Shown piece after piece: positions 1 through 8,777 of a stretch of 64,000 bases of DNA. The first letter of the stretch is position 1. The number at the start of each line of letters is the position of its first letter. A model generated the notes under the pieces. It had not been told where the DNA came from and ran no database searches. It saw only the letters and a program-made list of their open reading frames with translations. The stretch covers positions 310,001 to 374,000 of the forward strand of contig CP060755.1 of NCBI GenBank assembly GCA_023205875.1. The letters run 5' to 3'. The stretch comes from Chloropicon primus (Eukaryota; Chlorophyta; Chloropicophyceae; Chloropicales; Chloropicaceae). The translations under genes were made by a program, and so were the position numbers.

Positions 1-14
1 CCACCGCCGTCCTG

Positions 15-1046
15 ATGGACTTGGACGTGGAGCAGGAGGGCGTGGTGGACGGGAGGCCTCTGGGCGGCACCGCGATCGACGAGGATCTCGTTTTGGGCTC
101 CCGGGGCGAGGAGGATTCGAGGATCGCGGAGAGCTTGTGCTTCTCCGGGGGCGCCCTGAAGCTGAACGCCGGCTCGTTCCAGACCATCGGGGGAAGGGAC
201 TCGCAGGAGGACAGGATCGTTCAGAGCAGCCCGTCCCCCTACTTTGAGGGCCTTGGGGTCCACCTGCTCGCCGTCTTCGACGGCCACAGGGGCAGCGAGG
301 CGTCCGAGTACTGCGCGAGGCACGTGGAAAAGGTTTTGACGCGGTGTCTGAGGGAGGCGGCGCTGGGCAAGTCAGGGGACTCGCTGGACTCGAAGAAGGG
401 CCTGCCGAGGCAGGCGCTGGAGAGGGCGTTCCAGGTGCTGGACGAGTCCTTCTTCGAGGCCCACGAGGGCTGCAATGCGGGGGCGACCTCTTTGGTCTGC
501 CTCGTCTGCGAATCCAAGGTCTTTGTCGCGAACTGCGGGGACTGCAGGTGCATCGTGGGCGGGCCAGCCGGCGTCAGGGAGCTCAGCCGGGACCACACCA
601 CGGCGAGCGAGGGGGAGAGGGAGAGGGTCATGGCATCCAAGGGGGGGGCGCTGAGGTTCCAAGTGGACGCCTGGCGGATCGGATCTTGCGGCCTGCAAGT
701 GACCCGGTCCATCGGCGACGCGGACGTCAAGCCTTTGGGGGTGATCAGCGTTCCCGAAGTCGTGGAGCACGACCTGCGAGAGGGGGACGACTTCATTTGC
801 CTAGCGAGCGACGGCCTGTGGGACGTGGTCTCGAGCGAGGAAGTTGCGGGCATGGTTCGGGACACCGTGAAGAACCCCTCGATGGTGGCCCAGAGGTTGG
901 GGCTCGAGGCGTGCTCGAGGGGGTCCAGAGACAACATCAGCGTCCTCGTGGCGTTCACGAAGCAGGGTCTCGGCTCCCACGAGAAGATCTTCGAAGGGGG
1001 GCGCGAGAAGCACGGGTTCACCCAGACGTTCTACGGGTCGAGGTGA
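15..1046 (+). CDS. PP2C-family protein phosphatase (5' end may lie outside window)
   Basis: Mg/Mn-dependent Ser/Thr phosphatase of the PPM/PP2C family. Ordered PP2C motifs are visible: GGRDSQEDR near residue 60, VFDGHRG near 87, GATSLVCLVCE, a TRSIGDADVK motif near 230, LASDGLWDVVSSEEV near 265 and SRDNISVLVAF near 308; the metal-binding Asp residues of these motifs are present. The catalytic domain fills residues 50-315, about the usual 260 residues. The frame is open to the first base of the window, so the ATG at 15 may not be the real start and the protein could be the C-terminal part of a longer one. No transit peptide is evident. It ends 93 bp before the convergent TFIIF gene's stop. Family assignment is firm; substrate and subfamily are not known. 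Confidence 0.85.
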   Translation: MDLDVEQEGVVDGRPLGGTAIDEDLVLGSRGEEDSRIAESLCFSGGALKLNAGSFQTIGGRDSQEDRIVQSSPSPYFEGLGVHLLAVFDGHRGSEASEYCARHVEKVLTRCLREAALGKSGDSLDSKKGLPRQALERAFQVLDESFFEAHEGCNAGATSLVCLVCESKVFVANCGDCRCIVGGPAGVRELSRDHTTASEGERERVMASKGGALRFQVDAWRIGSCGLQVTRSIGDADVKPLGVISVPEVVEHDLREGDDFICLASDGLWDVVSSEEVAGMVRDTVKNPSMVAQRLGLEACSRGSRDNISVLVAFTKQGLGSHEKIFEGGREKHGFTQTFYGSR

Positions 1047-1138
1047 TATGAGCAAAAAAGAAGAGCAGATGACAGATGACGCGTCAAAGAATCCTGGGGG
1101 GTGGTGGTCTTTCTTCGTTTACCCTTAATTTTATTCCA

Positions 1139-2825
1139 TCACCCACTGTTCTTCAGCACAACGAACTTCTTCGTCCCCTCGTTCTCGAGCTTCGCGACCT
1201 TCTTCACCCTCTTCAGGAACGCGGAGCGCTCCTCCTTGGTCTTGAGCCTCTTCTTGAAGTGGGTGATCAGCTCCGTGCTGAGCATCTTCCCCCTCGTCTG
1301 GAGGTACATCTCGATTTCAGCCTCGGTCGGCACGCCCGTCGCGCCAGCTCCGGCAGCAGTCTTCTTCTTCTTCGTCGCCGTCGTCGTCGCCCTCGGGGCC
1401 TCCACCTTGACCTTCTTGGCCGCGGCTGGCTGCGACCCGCCGGGCGAGGCGCCGTTGCCCTTCTCCGGGGAGATCGGCCTCTTCTTCTTATTCCTCTGGG
1501 CCTGCGCGGGGTCCACGACGTTGGGCATGTCCTCGGACTCGTCGCTCGCGGGTTTGTCGGGGGCCTTCCCCCCCAGGTGGGACAGGTCGATGCCCTCGAG
1601 CTCCTCCTCGGCCAGCTCGTCGTAGTCCAGCCCCTCCTCCTCCTCCCCGCCGCTCTCCAGGCCCTCCGCGTCGTCGTGGAGCCCGATCTTGCTCAGGGCC
1701 TTCTGCATCTCCCTCTTCTTCTTCGCGATCTCCTCGATTTTGCTGTTGCCGCGCTCCCCCCGCGTCTCCAGGTCCATCTCCAGGTCCCCCAAGTCCCCCC
1801 TCCTCGAGTCGTCCAGGCCCTTCTCCTGCATCTCCTTGGCCTTGATCTCCTCCTCCACCTCGCTCTTCTTCTCCACCGGGTCGTCCCCCTGCGTCTCCAG
1901 GTCGGCGTTGTCCACCTCCACCCTCTCGTCGTCGTCGTCGTAAGCGTGCTCGTGCTCCCAGTCCTCCCCGATGGCGGGCTCGTCCTCCTCGTCCCCCTCG
2001 TCCCCCTTCCCGCCCTCCCTGTTGGACCTGTTGAACGTCTTCCTCAGCTGCCTCCTGAGGTTCTCGTCCTCGGCGTCCTTCACCTCGATGATGTCCTCCT
2101 CGTCCTGGGGCTGCTGCTTCTGGGGGCGCGCCGGCTCGGGCTCGGGCTCGGGCTTCGCCGACGGCGCCGCGGCGGCCTTGGCGAGGGCCAAGCTCCTCAC
2201 GGCGCTCTGGCCCTCGTCTATCCTTCTCGAGAACTGGGGGTGGGCCCTCGCCCCGGGCTGGAAGCTCCCCCTCTTCTCCATCAGCTTCTCCACCTCGTCC
2301 AGGTCCTTGGCGCCGACGCCGCCGCTCTGCTGGGACACGCTCGGCTTGAAGTTGAGCCACTCGTCCACCGGCACGGCGTGGAAGCCGTCCCCCACCTTGA
2401 GGAAGAAGTAGTACGACGAGTGGAGCGTCGCCCCCTTGTCCACCTTGCCCTCGAAGGCGTCGTCCCCAAGCCTGAGCTTCACGACGTCCGCCCCCGGGGC
2501 ATCCGCCGTCTCCAGCGTCCAGCCCCCCGCCTGCGAGGAGGGGGTCTCCGAGGGGGTCTCCGAGGGGGTCTCCTCGAAGTCCGGCGCGCGCTGCAATCGC
2601 AATGGGACAGAAGAGAGAGAGAGAGACAGAGAGAGAGAGAGGGTGTGGGTGGGTGGGTGTGGGGAAGCGTTTCGTTTCGCGCGCGTCTCAGGTCAGGAAA
2701 AGGTTTCGAGGACCGGACCGGAAAGGGACCGCGGAATGCGGACTCACCAGAGGGAACCGCGCCAGGTTCATGCCTCCCGCGTGCGCCGACGCCCCGCCCA
2801 CCTTGAGCTTGTACTTCTTCGCCAT
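1139..2825 (-). CDS. Transcription initiation factor IIF alpha subunit (RAP74)
   Basis: Large subunit of TFIIF, which escorts RNA polymerase II to promoters in the nucleus. Two exons: 2748-2825 (26 codons from the ATG at 2825) and 1139-2590; donor GTGAGT, acceptor TTGCAG, phase 0, giving 509 aa. The N-terminal dimerisation fold is recognisable from the stretch SSYYFFLKVGDGFHAVPVDE, matching the SYYIF...FEAFPVHNWYNF region of animal RAP74. A long acidic/lysine-rich middle follows, typical of the family. The last 70 residues form the winged helix (TEAEIEMYLQTRGKMLSTEL, then KKRLKTKEER). An 18-nt GGGGGTCTCCGA-type tandem near 2540 encodes SETPSETPSETP. The gene converges on the PP2C gene. Confidence 0.88.
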
Positions 2826-3177
2826 CCTCCCGCCGATCCGATCGACTGCCTCGCTCGTGAAGAACGAAGCGAGCGGGGGGGGGAGAAAAAGGGTATATAT
2901 ACGCAAAATTCGCACCTTCCTTTATCATACGTTCATACCTACGTGAAAATACCCGATCCCATCAGAACTCGGAAGTCAAGCGCGTGTGGGCGAGATCAGT
3001 ACTGTGGTTGGTGACAACACGGGAATCTCTCGTGGCGTATGTTCTTTTTTTTTTTTATCTCCAGAGCCCGGATCGACTCTCGCGCCCCGCAATCCATCCA
3101 TCTCCTCGCGAGCGCTCGCGAAGAAACCCACCCAGCCAAGGCCAAAGCCAAAGAGAGATGATGATTCCTTTATTACA
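2826..3177. other. Intergenic spacer with TATA-like element
   Basis: About 350 bases between the TFIIF-alpha start and the ankyrin-gene stop. It holds a TATA-like run (tatatata, about 2893-2900) roughly 70 bp upstream of the TFIIF start codon on the minus strand and a T-rich run near 3041-3057. No ORF or RNA gene is apparent. Confidence 0.5.
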
Positions 3178-4515
3178 TCAGACGTCATCAGTGTAGTCGT
3201 CGTCCTCGTCCTCCTCCACGCTGCTTCGTCCGGAGCTCGCGTTCAACTCCTGCTGAAGCCACTGCAAGATGTGAAGGTGGCCTTCTTCATCTGCCGTGTC
3301 ATAAATCTCCTCAGGGTCCCAGGGGCAAGGCGGATCCTGGCTTCGAAGCCACTGCAGAACGTGAAGGTGACCTCCTAGAGCTGCCCCAGAACAAGTCCCC
3401 TCGTCCCAATCACAAGGCGGGTCCTGGCTTCGAGCCCACTTGAGAACATCAAGGTGGCCTCCTTCAGCTGCCCATCCACAAGTCATTTCGTCCCAATCCC
3501 AAGGCGGGTCCTGGCTTCGAGCCCACTTGAGAACATCAAGGTGGCCTCTCAAAGCTGCAGCGTCACGAGTCTCCTCGTTCCAATCACAAGGCGGGTCCTG
3601 GCTTCGGAGCCACTGCAGAACGTGAAGGTGACCTTCTCGAGCTGCAAATTTACAAGTCCACTCGTCCCAATCACAAGGCGGGTCCTGGCTTCGAGCCCAC
3701 TGCAGAACATCAAGGTGACCTCCTTCAGCTGCACCAGCACAAGTCCTCCAGTTCCAATCACAAGGCGGGTCCTGGCTTCGAAGCCACTGCAGAACGTGAA
3801 GGTGACCTCCTAGAGCTGCCCAAGAACAAGTCTCCTCGCCCCAATCGCAAGGCGGGTCCTGGCTCCGAAGCCACTGCAGAACGTGAAGGTGGCCTCCTTT
3901 AGCTGCCTCATAGCCAGTCCACACGTCCCAATCGCAAGGCGGGTCCTGGCTCACCAACCACTCCATCACCTTGATGCTGCCCTGGAAAGCAGCGAGGTAC
4001 ATCAGGTCAGAGTCGTACAAGAAGCTGGAAGACTCGCCATTTCTCCACTTTTTCGATTCTCCCTTCTTCCTTTCGAACGAGCGAAACACCCACTCGAACC
4101 AACCCAAACTGAAGCAAGGCATCTGCTCGAACAACCTCTCTCTCGTCAGGTCCGTCTTCAGAGCAACCCTCGTCAGATCAGAGTTCGCCTCCGTCGCCGT
4201 CACCGCCTCGAGGAACGCCCTGCAGGTCAAGGCGAAGGCGATATGCTCGTAGTCGGGCAGCTGCCTCAAGACCAGGAGCCACAAGACCTCTGGCAGCACC
4301 TCCAACGCATCCCTCCCCTCCACCCTCTGCATCTTGCTCTCCATCGTCTCCTCCATCATGATCGCCCCCAAGCCCCCTCCCTCTCCCGACGCAGCTGCTG
4401 GAAAGCAAGGAGGAGGAGTCTCCTGGTTGCAGGAACCAGGCCTCCTCGCCTCCTGCTTGGCTTCCTCGCCTCCTCCTGCTTGGCTTGCGCTGGGCGTGCT
4501 GTATATAGTATACAT
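3178..4515 (-). CDS. F-box-like protein with ankyrin repeats
   Basis: Single-exon 445-aa protein. An F-box-like helix bundle (LPEVLWLLVLRQLPDYEHIA, about residues 73-110) is followed by at least eight ankyrin-type repeats of exactly 29 residues (87 bp), with consensus GHLhVLQWlRSQDPPCDW then two variable residues, TC and AA. This short WARSQDPPCDW repeat style is seen in large algal and giant-virus ankyrin families. F-box plus ankyrin suggests substrate recognition in an SCF ubiquitin ligase; this is inference. ATG candidates are at 4515 and 4359 (MMEETMESK); a TATA-like stretch at 4501-4512 favours the downstream start. The DNA repeats are nearly identical, so copy number may vary between strains. 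A fragment of the same family lies at 8.0-8.2 kb. Confidence 0.7.
   Translation of the reverse strand: MYTIYSTPSASQAGGGEEAKQEARRPGSCNQETPPPCFPAAASGEGGGLGAIMMEETMESKMQRVEGRDALEVLPEVLWLLVLRQLPDYEHIAFALTCRAFLEAVTATEANSDLTRVALKTDLTRERLFEQMPCFSLGWFEWVFRSFERKKGESKKWRNGESSSFLYDSDLMYLAAFQGSIKVMEWLVSQDPPCDWDVWTGYEAAKGGHLHVLQWLRSQDPPCDWGEETCSWAALGGHLHVLQWLRSQDPPCDWNWRTCAGAAEGGHLDVLQWARSQDPPCDWDEWTCKFAAREGHLHVLQWLRSQDPPCDWNEETRDAAALRGHLDVLKWARSQDPPWDWDEMTCGWAAEGGHLDVLKWARSQDPPCDWDEGTCSGAALGGHLHVLQWLRSQDPPCPWDPEEIYDTADEEGHLHILQWLQQELNASSGRSSVEEDEDDDYTDDV
3325..3965. repeat. 87-bp coding minisatellite (ankyrin repeats)
   Basis: Eight tandem units with a strict 87-bp period, each containing the block aaggcgggtcctggcttcg or a one-base variant (near 3326, 3413, 3500, 3587, 3674, 3761, 3848, 3935). 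Every unit is a whole number of codons, so the array stays in frame in the minus-strand ankyrin gene. Confidence 0.9.
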
Positions 4516-4578
4516 GTTTTCCGCCTTTAGCGATGTCGTTCCACGTAGAAATTACGTCTAGGAACGACTAACGTCTCT

Positions 4579-4701
4579 GGGGCTATGGTCTAGTGGTATG
4601 ATTCTCGCTTAGGGCGATTCGATCCTAAGATTCGATCCTAAGAAGTTCATCAACGAGCTATAATCTGCGAGCGGTCCCGGGTTCGATTCTCGGTAGCCCC
4701 C
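4579..4701 (+). tRNA. tRNA-Pro (AGG anticodon) with a 51-nt intron
   Basis: Acceptor stem GGGGCTA (4579-4585) pairs with TAGCCCC (4694-4700). The A box is GTCTAGTGGTATGA, the T arm is CCCGGGTTCGATTCTCGG, and the anticodon stem CTCGC pairs with GCGAG (4667-4671). The anticodon AGG is at 4611-4613 and an intron follows the base 3' of it, 4615-4665, the canonical eukaryotic position. The intron holds two abutting copies of ATTCGATCCTAAG (4617-4629 and 4630-4642). A 12-bp inverted repeat, ACTAACGTCTCT (4568-4579) and AGAGACGTTAGT (4788-4799), brackets the gene. Isotype is read from the anticodon and from likeness to eukaryotic tRNA-Pro. Confidence 0.88.
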
Positions 4702-4790
4702 TCCCCGTTGAACAACCAAGACGGAAACAACACCGCGGCGAAACAACAGCCGCCTTACCTCTTGCTCCGTGAGACAAGGGTTCTATGAGA

Positions 4791-4900
4791 GACGTTAGTT
4801 ATACAAGGGTCACAACGAGATCGTAACGGCGGAGGACGGCGACTGACGTTAGTTATACAAGGATCACAACGAGATCGTAACGGCGGAGGACGGCGAGGAG
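4791..4900. repeat. 54-bp tandem repeat, two units, upstream of the recombinase-like ORF
   Basis: Two copies of a unit beginning gacgttagttatacaagg and ending ggaggacggcga (4791-4842 and 4845-4896) differ at one base inside the unit, then run into a short gaggacggc repeat. The array ends about 125 bp before the ATG of the recombinase-like gene. It could be a promoter or an element end; the sequence alone does not decide. Confidence 0.8.
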
Positions 4901-5023
4901 GACGGCGAGGAGGTGTGTGACCTGGCGGGAGCTGGAGAGAGAAAGAGAGCCGCCGTAACGCCAGAGCCGCGAACGAGGCGGCCGACGAGTGGGGACGAGA
5001 AGACCACGACCAGAGAGAAAGCG

Positions 5024-7873
5024 ATGAGTTACCTCCTGGAATACTTCGGCTGCTGGTTGCCGACGAAGAAGAGGAGACTGACGAATACTGGGTCGTCATG
5101 TGAAGAAGGGGCTGGTGGCGCCACCCCGGCCGCGGTTCTCCAGGTGGGTGGCACCCAAGGATGGCGGGTGGCGCCCAAGGATTGTGGTGCCAATGTCTCT
5201 GTCTTCACCCACTTGCAGGGCAGCGGGCAGCCGTGCGGCGCGGTGGCACTCGGAACAAGCCTGGACACCAACGCTTGCACAGTGGCCCTGGCGATCTCCG
5301 CGGGACCTCATAGGGAGCGGGAGATGGCCGCCTTCGAGGAGAACGTGGATCCGACGACGCTTCTCAATGCGGATGGACTTATTGCCACTCTTGGCTTCGT
5401 AGACGAATTAGCTGGCCCGCGGCCCACCCTTGCACGCGAGGGTACACGGGCGGAGCGAACTCGCGAGCCTGAGGAGCTGACCCTGGTCCGCGTGGTCCGA
5501 GGCCGTGGCGGAGTCCACCTGGAGCGCGTTGAGGGCTTGAAAGAACTGACCCACTGCATCGTCTTCCTCCGCGAGTCCCTTGCGCAGGAGGGGCTTGGGA
5601 ACAGGCTCGCTGGTCAGGCGGCCACGATCTCAAGCGCGTTGCTCGGCAAAGATCTTCCTAAACAGGTGAAAGCATTTCGTTTCGTGGAGCTTGGGACCGC
5701 CAGCCGCTCGCGATGCCTCAAGGACCGCAAAGTTCTTACGAAAGCTCTTGCCCTTGCGAAGGAGAAGGGCGAGCCTTGCGCGCTTCTTGTAGCTGCCTTG
5801 TCGCGATTGTCGAGACGGTCACAAGCTGACGAGGACCTCGACTACCTTGCTGAGCGCGCAGGGCAGGCCTCTATACTGGCGTGTATCCCGACGTCCCATG
5901 CAGCAGCTTTGATTGGGGAGGAAAAGAAAGAGGAGCTCAAAAAGTACATGAGCAAGGCTGCAAGCACCTCGGACGGGCACGCCGTGTACTCGGCGTCGCA
6001 CTGCATGCTCAAGTCCGGCGCCACCCGTTGTTCTGTAGCATCGGGCCAACACACTTCTGAGGAACTTTGTCTCCTCGTCGAACACGTCGAGCACGTCCTG
6101 AGGCACAAGCTGGAGAATCTGGAGAAGCCGGGGGAGCAGAAGCACGGGAAACCCCTTCTCCTCGTAGGTATTGCCCGTACGTCGCCTGGAACTGACGTCG
6201 CCAAGTCTACTTCGATATATGTCCAACGGTGCCTACTCCTCCACGTCCTCCTCAAGGTGCGCGACAACCTTCAGAAGGATGTTGCGCTAAGCGGGAAACT
6301 GCCGGTGATTGAAATCACAATTGGGACCTTTGCAGAGAAGTGTGGAGGCTCGACCTCGGAGGAGGCTGCCGTCCAAGAATGGGTGAAGAAGGTCTGCGAC
6401 GAGGGCAAATACGCAGGGGGCGTTCTACTCTGCACCCGTGCAGATCGGCTTACAAGGGAGCTTGCGACACTCGGGACGCTCTTGGAAAGGTGCTGTAAGG
6501 CGAACATAGCAACGGTTGCGTGCTTGACAGAAGTGGATGCCGTCGTCACCGAGGAGAGACACGTTCAAGAGGCCGTAGCCCAGGTTCTCGCTGGAGATGA
6601 GGAGTATCTTCTTGGAAAGCGCTTTGTGGAGCAACGGGCGAGTGATCTCGTCCGCGCATGGAAGAACCAACCCACAGTTCGTGTGCTCGTCGCTGCTTGT
6701 TCCATCACGGAAGCGAACTACGACATCATTCTTCGCGAGGAGCACATGGAGTTCCTGGAGACCTACAGGCAATACTGCCACGTTCACTCCGTGAGGGACG
6801 AGTTGTTTGAAAACCGTGATGGACACGGCTTGGATGAAGACGCATTGAGCAGAGTCTTTGAGTACTTTGCGGATGCACTAAAGGGAGAACATGTCGATGT
6901 CGTGTTTGAGAATGAATGTTTCCCAGAAACCGCGATCTCTGTGACTCAAAAAGATTTCTTCGAATGCCCCTGCGCTGGTAAATGCTCTCGCAAGTCGTCC
7001 AGGACAACAGGCACCGCGAACACCGCTCCAGCACATACTCGATGCCTTTGTGCTTGTGACATGTGCAAGAGGAGTCGTCCTTGCATTCTGGTGGACAGCG
7101 ACGCCGAGGACGGCGGGGAGAGGGAGAGAGAGCTTCGCAAATTTGATGCCGCTGCATGTCCCTGTGGACCTTGCAGCAGCAGCCCCTCGAGCACTGGTAC
7201 GACAAGGAAGACACAGGCCAAGACCAACACGAAAGGGAAGAGGAAGGCCAAAGCAAGGAAGCCGATGAAGGAGTTTCCTCGACTTCCTACTACAGACGGT
7301 ACTCAAACCCTGCGCTGCATCTGCTGTGATGCTTTTCGTCGCCCTGAGTGCCCCTTGGTCAAAACAGGAGCTCTGACCCCGGTTCCTGGGGAGGAACGTG
7401 ATCGAGGTGGGCACAAACCCAATTACCTCTTGTCGAACTGGTGCTGGTACTGCCATCGTTTCATATTCAAAAGCGGCTTTAACCAGTGGTGTTCGTTCGG
7501 TTGCTTCTTGAAAGCCACGAAGTTCGTGGACAAGAAGGAGCTTTGGGACATGAGCAAGGAAATTGGCATGACACAACTGAAGAACACGATTGGCTTCTGG
7601 TTTTGTGTTCCGTGTACAAAGAAACCTGAGTCCGAGGAAGCCTTGATCGAGAAGATCCCCTCGATCCCCTTGATCCCAACCAAGGGTTCAAGGGGCTTGA
7701 GGTGCTTGTCCTGCAGTCATAACGATTGCAAAATCGGCAAGGGGTACAAGGAGAACGCAGAAGGAGGCGGCGTGAACGTTGGCTCCGGCCGGCAGAAGTC
7801 CGAGAACAGAAAGGCCAAAGAGGTAGTGATCCCGCATCCAATGCTCGTCAACATGATGCTACAGGACTCCTAA
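5024..7873 (+). CDS. Multi-domain serine-recombinase (resolvase-fold) protein with Cys-rich zinc tail
   Basis: Intronless, 949 aa from the ATG at 5024; the frame is open upstream to a GTG at 4913. Residue numbers here count from 4913. Three tandem stretches follow the serine-recombinase pattern of strand, catalytic Ser, helix, strand, Arg motif. Fold 1 (214-330): IVFLRESL, AGQAATIS, then ALSRLSRRS. Fold 2 (414-560) is the most canonical: VGIARTSPG, a helix with VQR, GGVLLCTRADRLTREL, then VACLTEVD. Fold 3 (588-675): RVLVAACSITE, a helix, then DEDALSRVFEYFADALKGE and VDVVFENE; it lacks the Arg next to the Ser and looks inactive. A Cys-rich tail (684-935) holds CxC/CxxC pairs and an FCS/MYM-like finger (WCWYC...WCSFGCF). 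A basic region lies at 763-785. Arg codons are mostly CGN, unlike neighbours. Recombinase fold is recognised from motifs; function as an integrase or transposase is inferred. Confidence 0.62.
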   Translation: MSYLLEYFGCWLPTKKRRLTNTGSSCEEGAGGATPAAVLQVGGTQGWRVAPKDCGANVSVFTHLQGSGQPCGAVALGTSLDTNACTVALAISAGPHREREMAAFEENVDPTTLLNADGLIATLGFVDELAGPRPTLAREGTRAERTREPEELTLVRVVRGRGGVHLERVEGLKELTHCIVFLRESLAQEGLGNRLAGQAATISSALLGKDLPKQVKAFRFVELGTASRSRCLKDRKVLTKALALAKEKGEPCALLVAALSRLSRRSQADEDLDYLAERAGQASILACIPTSHAAALIGEEKKEELKKYMSKAASTSDGHAVYSASHCMLKSGATRCSVASGQHTSEELCLLVEHVEHVLRHKLENLEKPGEQKHGKPLLLVGIARTSPGTDVAKSTSIYVQRCLLLHVLLKVRDNLQKDVALSGKLPVIEITIGTFAEKCGGSTSEEAAVQEWVKKVCDEGKYAGGVLLCTRADRLTRELATLGTLLERCCKANIATVACLTEVDAVVTEERHVQEAVAQVLAGDEEYLLGKRFVEQRASDLVRAWKNQPTVRVLVAACSITEANYDIILREEHMEFLETYRQYCHVHSVRDELFENRDGHGLDEDALSRVFEYFADALKGEHVDVVFENECFPETAISVTQKDFFECPCAGKCSRKSSRTTGTANTAPAHTRCLCACDMCKRSRPCILVDSDAEDGGERERELRKFDAAACPCGPCSSSPSSTGTTRKTQAKTNTKGKRKAKARKPMKEFPRLPTTDGTQTLRCICCDAFRRPECPLVKTGALTPVPGEERDRGGHKPNYLLSNWCWYCHRFIFKSGFNQWCSFGCFLKATKFVDKKELWDMSKEIGMTQLKNTIGFWFCVPCTKKPESEEALIEKIPSIPLIPTKGSRGLRCLSCSHNDCKIGKGYKENAEGGGVNVGSGRQKSENRKAKEVVIPHPMLVNMMLQDS

Positions 7874-8777
7874 GCCGATCCTAAAGACTATCCTAATCCT
7901 AATCCCCAAAAAGCAATCCTAAAGCTGAAATATTCTATCCTCCTCCACCACACTATGTATGTCTCCGTTGACCGCCGGCACATCGTTCGTTCGTTCGTTC
8001 GTTCCATCCTCAGCCAATCCTGGCTGGCGGTCCTGGCTTCGAAGCCACTGCAGAATTTCGAGGTGACCTCCTTCAGCTGCCCAAGAACAAGTATCCTTGT
8101 CCCAATCACAAGGCGGGTCCTGGCTTCGAGCCCACTGCAGAACATCAAGGTGACCTCCTTCAGCTGCACCAGCACAAGTCCTCCAGTTCCAATCACAAGG
8201 CGGGTCCTGACTTCGAGCCCACTGCAGAACCTATAATAGGGAACCTATAATAGGTTACGTGATCTTCAACACATCCTCAGGCTCCTCAGCTCGCACCTCA
8301 GCAGCAGCAGGACCTTCCCTTGCCCAAGCGTCCAGCCCATCCTTGATGGATGGATGACCACGAGCCACGGCACTAGCCAGACAACCTTGTGACCTTAAGG
8401 TGGTCCAACCTTGTCCCTCTCCCTCTTCCCGGGGAACAATAATAATAATAATAATAAGACGTTACGCCACGTCTTCTTCTTCTTAGGACACGACGACGAT
8501 CCCCAAAGCAGCCAGCACTTTGCGCTTCGTCGGTCGTCGGGGTTCGGTTCATCCAAGGTGCTGGTGCTGCAGCTGTCCTCTCGTCAATCCGCCACCGCGA
8601 AACCTCAGCCACAAACGCCCCAAGAATCTCCCACCAAATTTCATCATTGATCTCGTAACGGGGGGGGGGTTCAGGCGCTCCTGCTGCCAAGGCGCGAGCG
8701 AGCGAGAGTCGGCCGTCTCCGTCGGCCACAGTCAGTCAGTCAGTCCTCCTCCTCCCTCCTCTTTCTCCGTCGTCGTC
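7874..8777. other. Intergenic region with ankyrin fragment and simple repeats
   Basis: About 900 bases. Just after the recombinase stop are several atcctaa words (7879-7925). A cgtt tetranucleotide run lies at 7985-8004, the ankyrin fragment at 8033-8229, a tandem acctataatagg pair at 8226-8252, an (AAT)n run near 8440-8457 and an AGTC tetranucleotide run near 8729-8743. No intact gene is seen. Confidence 0.6.
8033..8229 (-). pseudogene. Orphan ankyrin-repeat fragment, relative of the 3.2-4.5 kb gene
   Basis: Read on the minus strand, 8229 down to about 8033 gives a little over two 29-residue repeats of the same family (VLQWARSQDPPCDWNWRTC, then DKDTCSWAAEGGHLEILQW) and stops being homologous at both ends. 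There is no start codon or F-box part. One unit matches unit 7 of the intact gene almost base for base, so it is a recent duplicate or a gene split by the intervening island. Confidence 0.75.

Noticed and set aside
1076-2806. 576-codon plus-strand open frame, Leu/Arg/Pro-rich
   Set aside because: Antisense shadow of the TFIIF-alpha exon; low-complexity composition and no motif.
3325-3965. Regularly spaced repeats resembling a CRISPR array
   Set aside because: Period is 87 bp, the 'spacers' also resemble each other, and the whole array is an open frame encoding ankyrin repeats.
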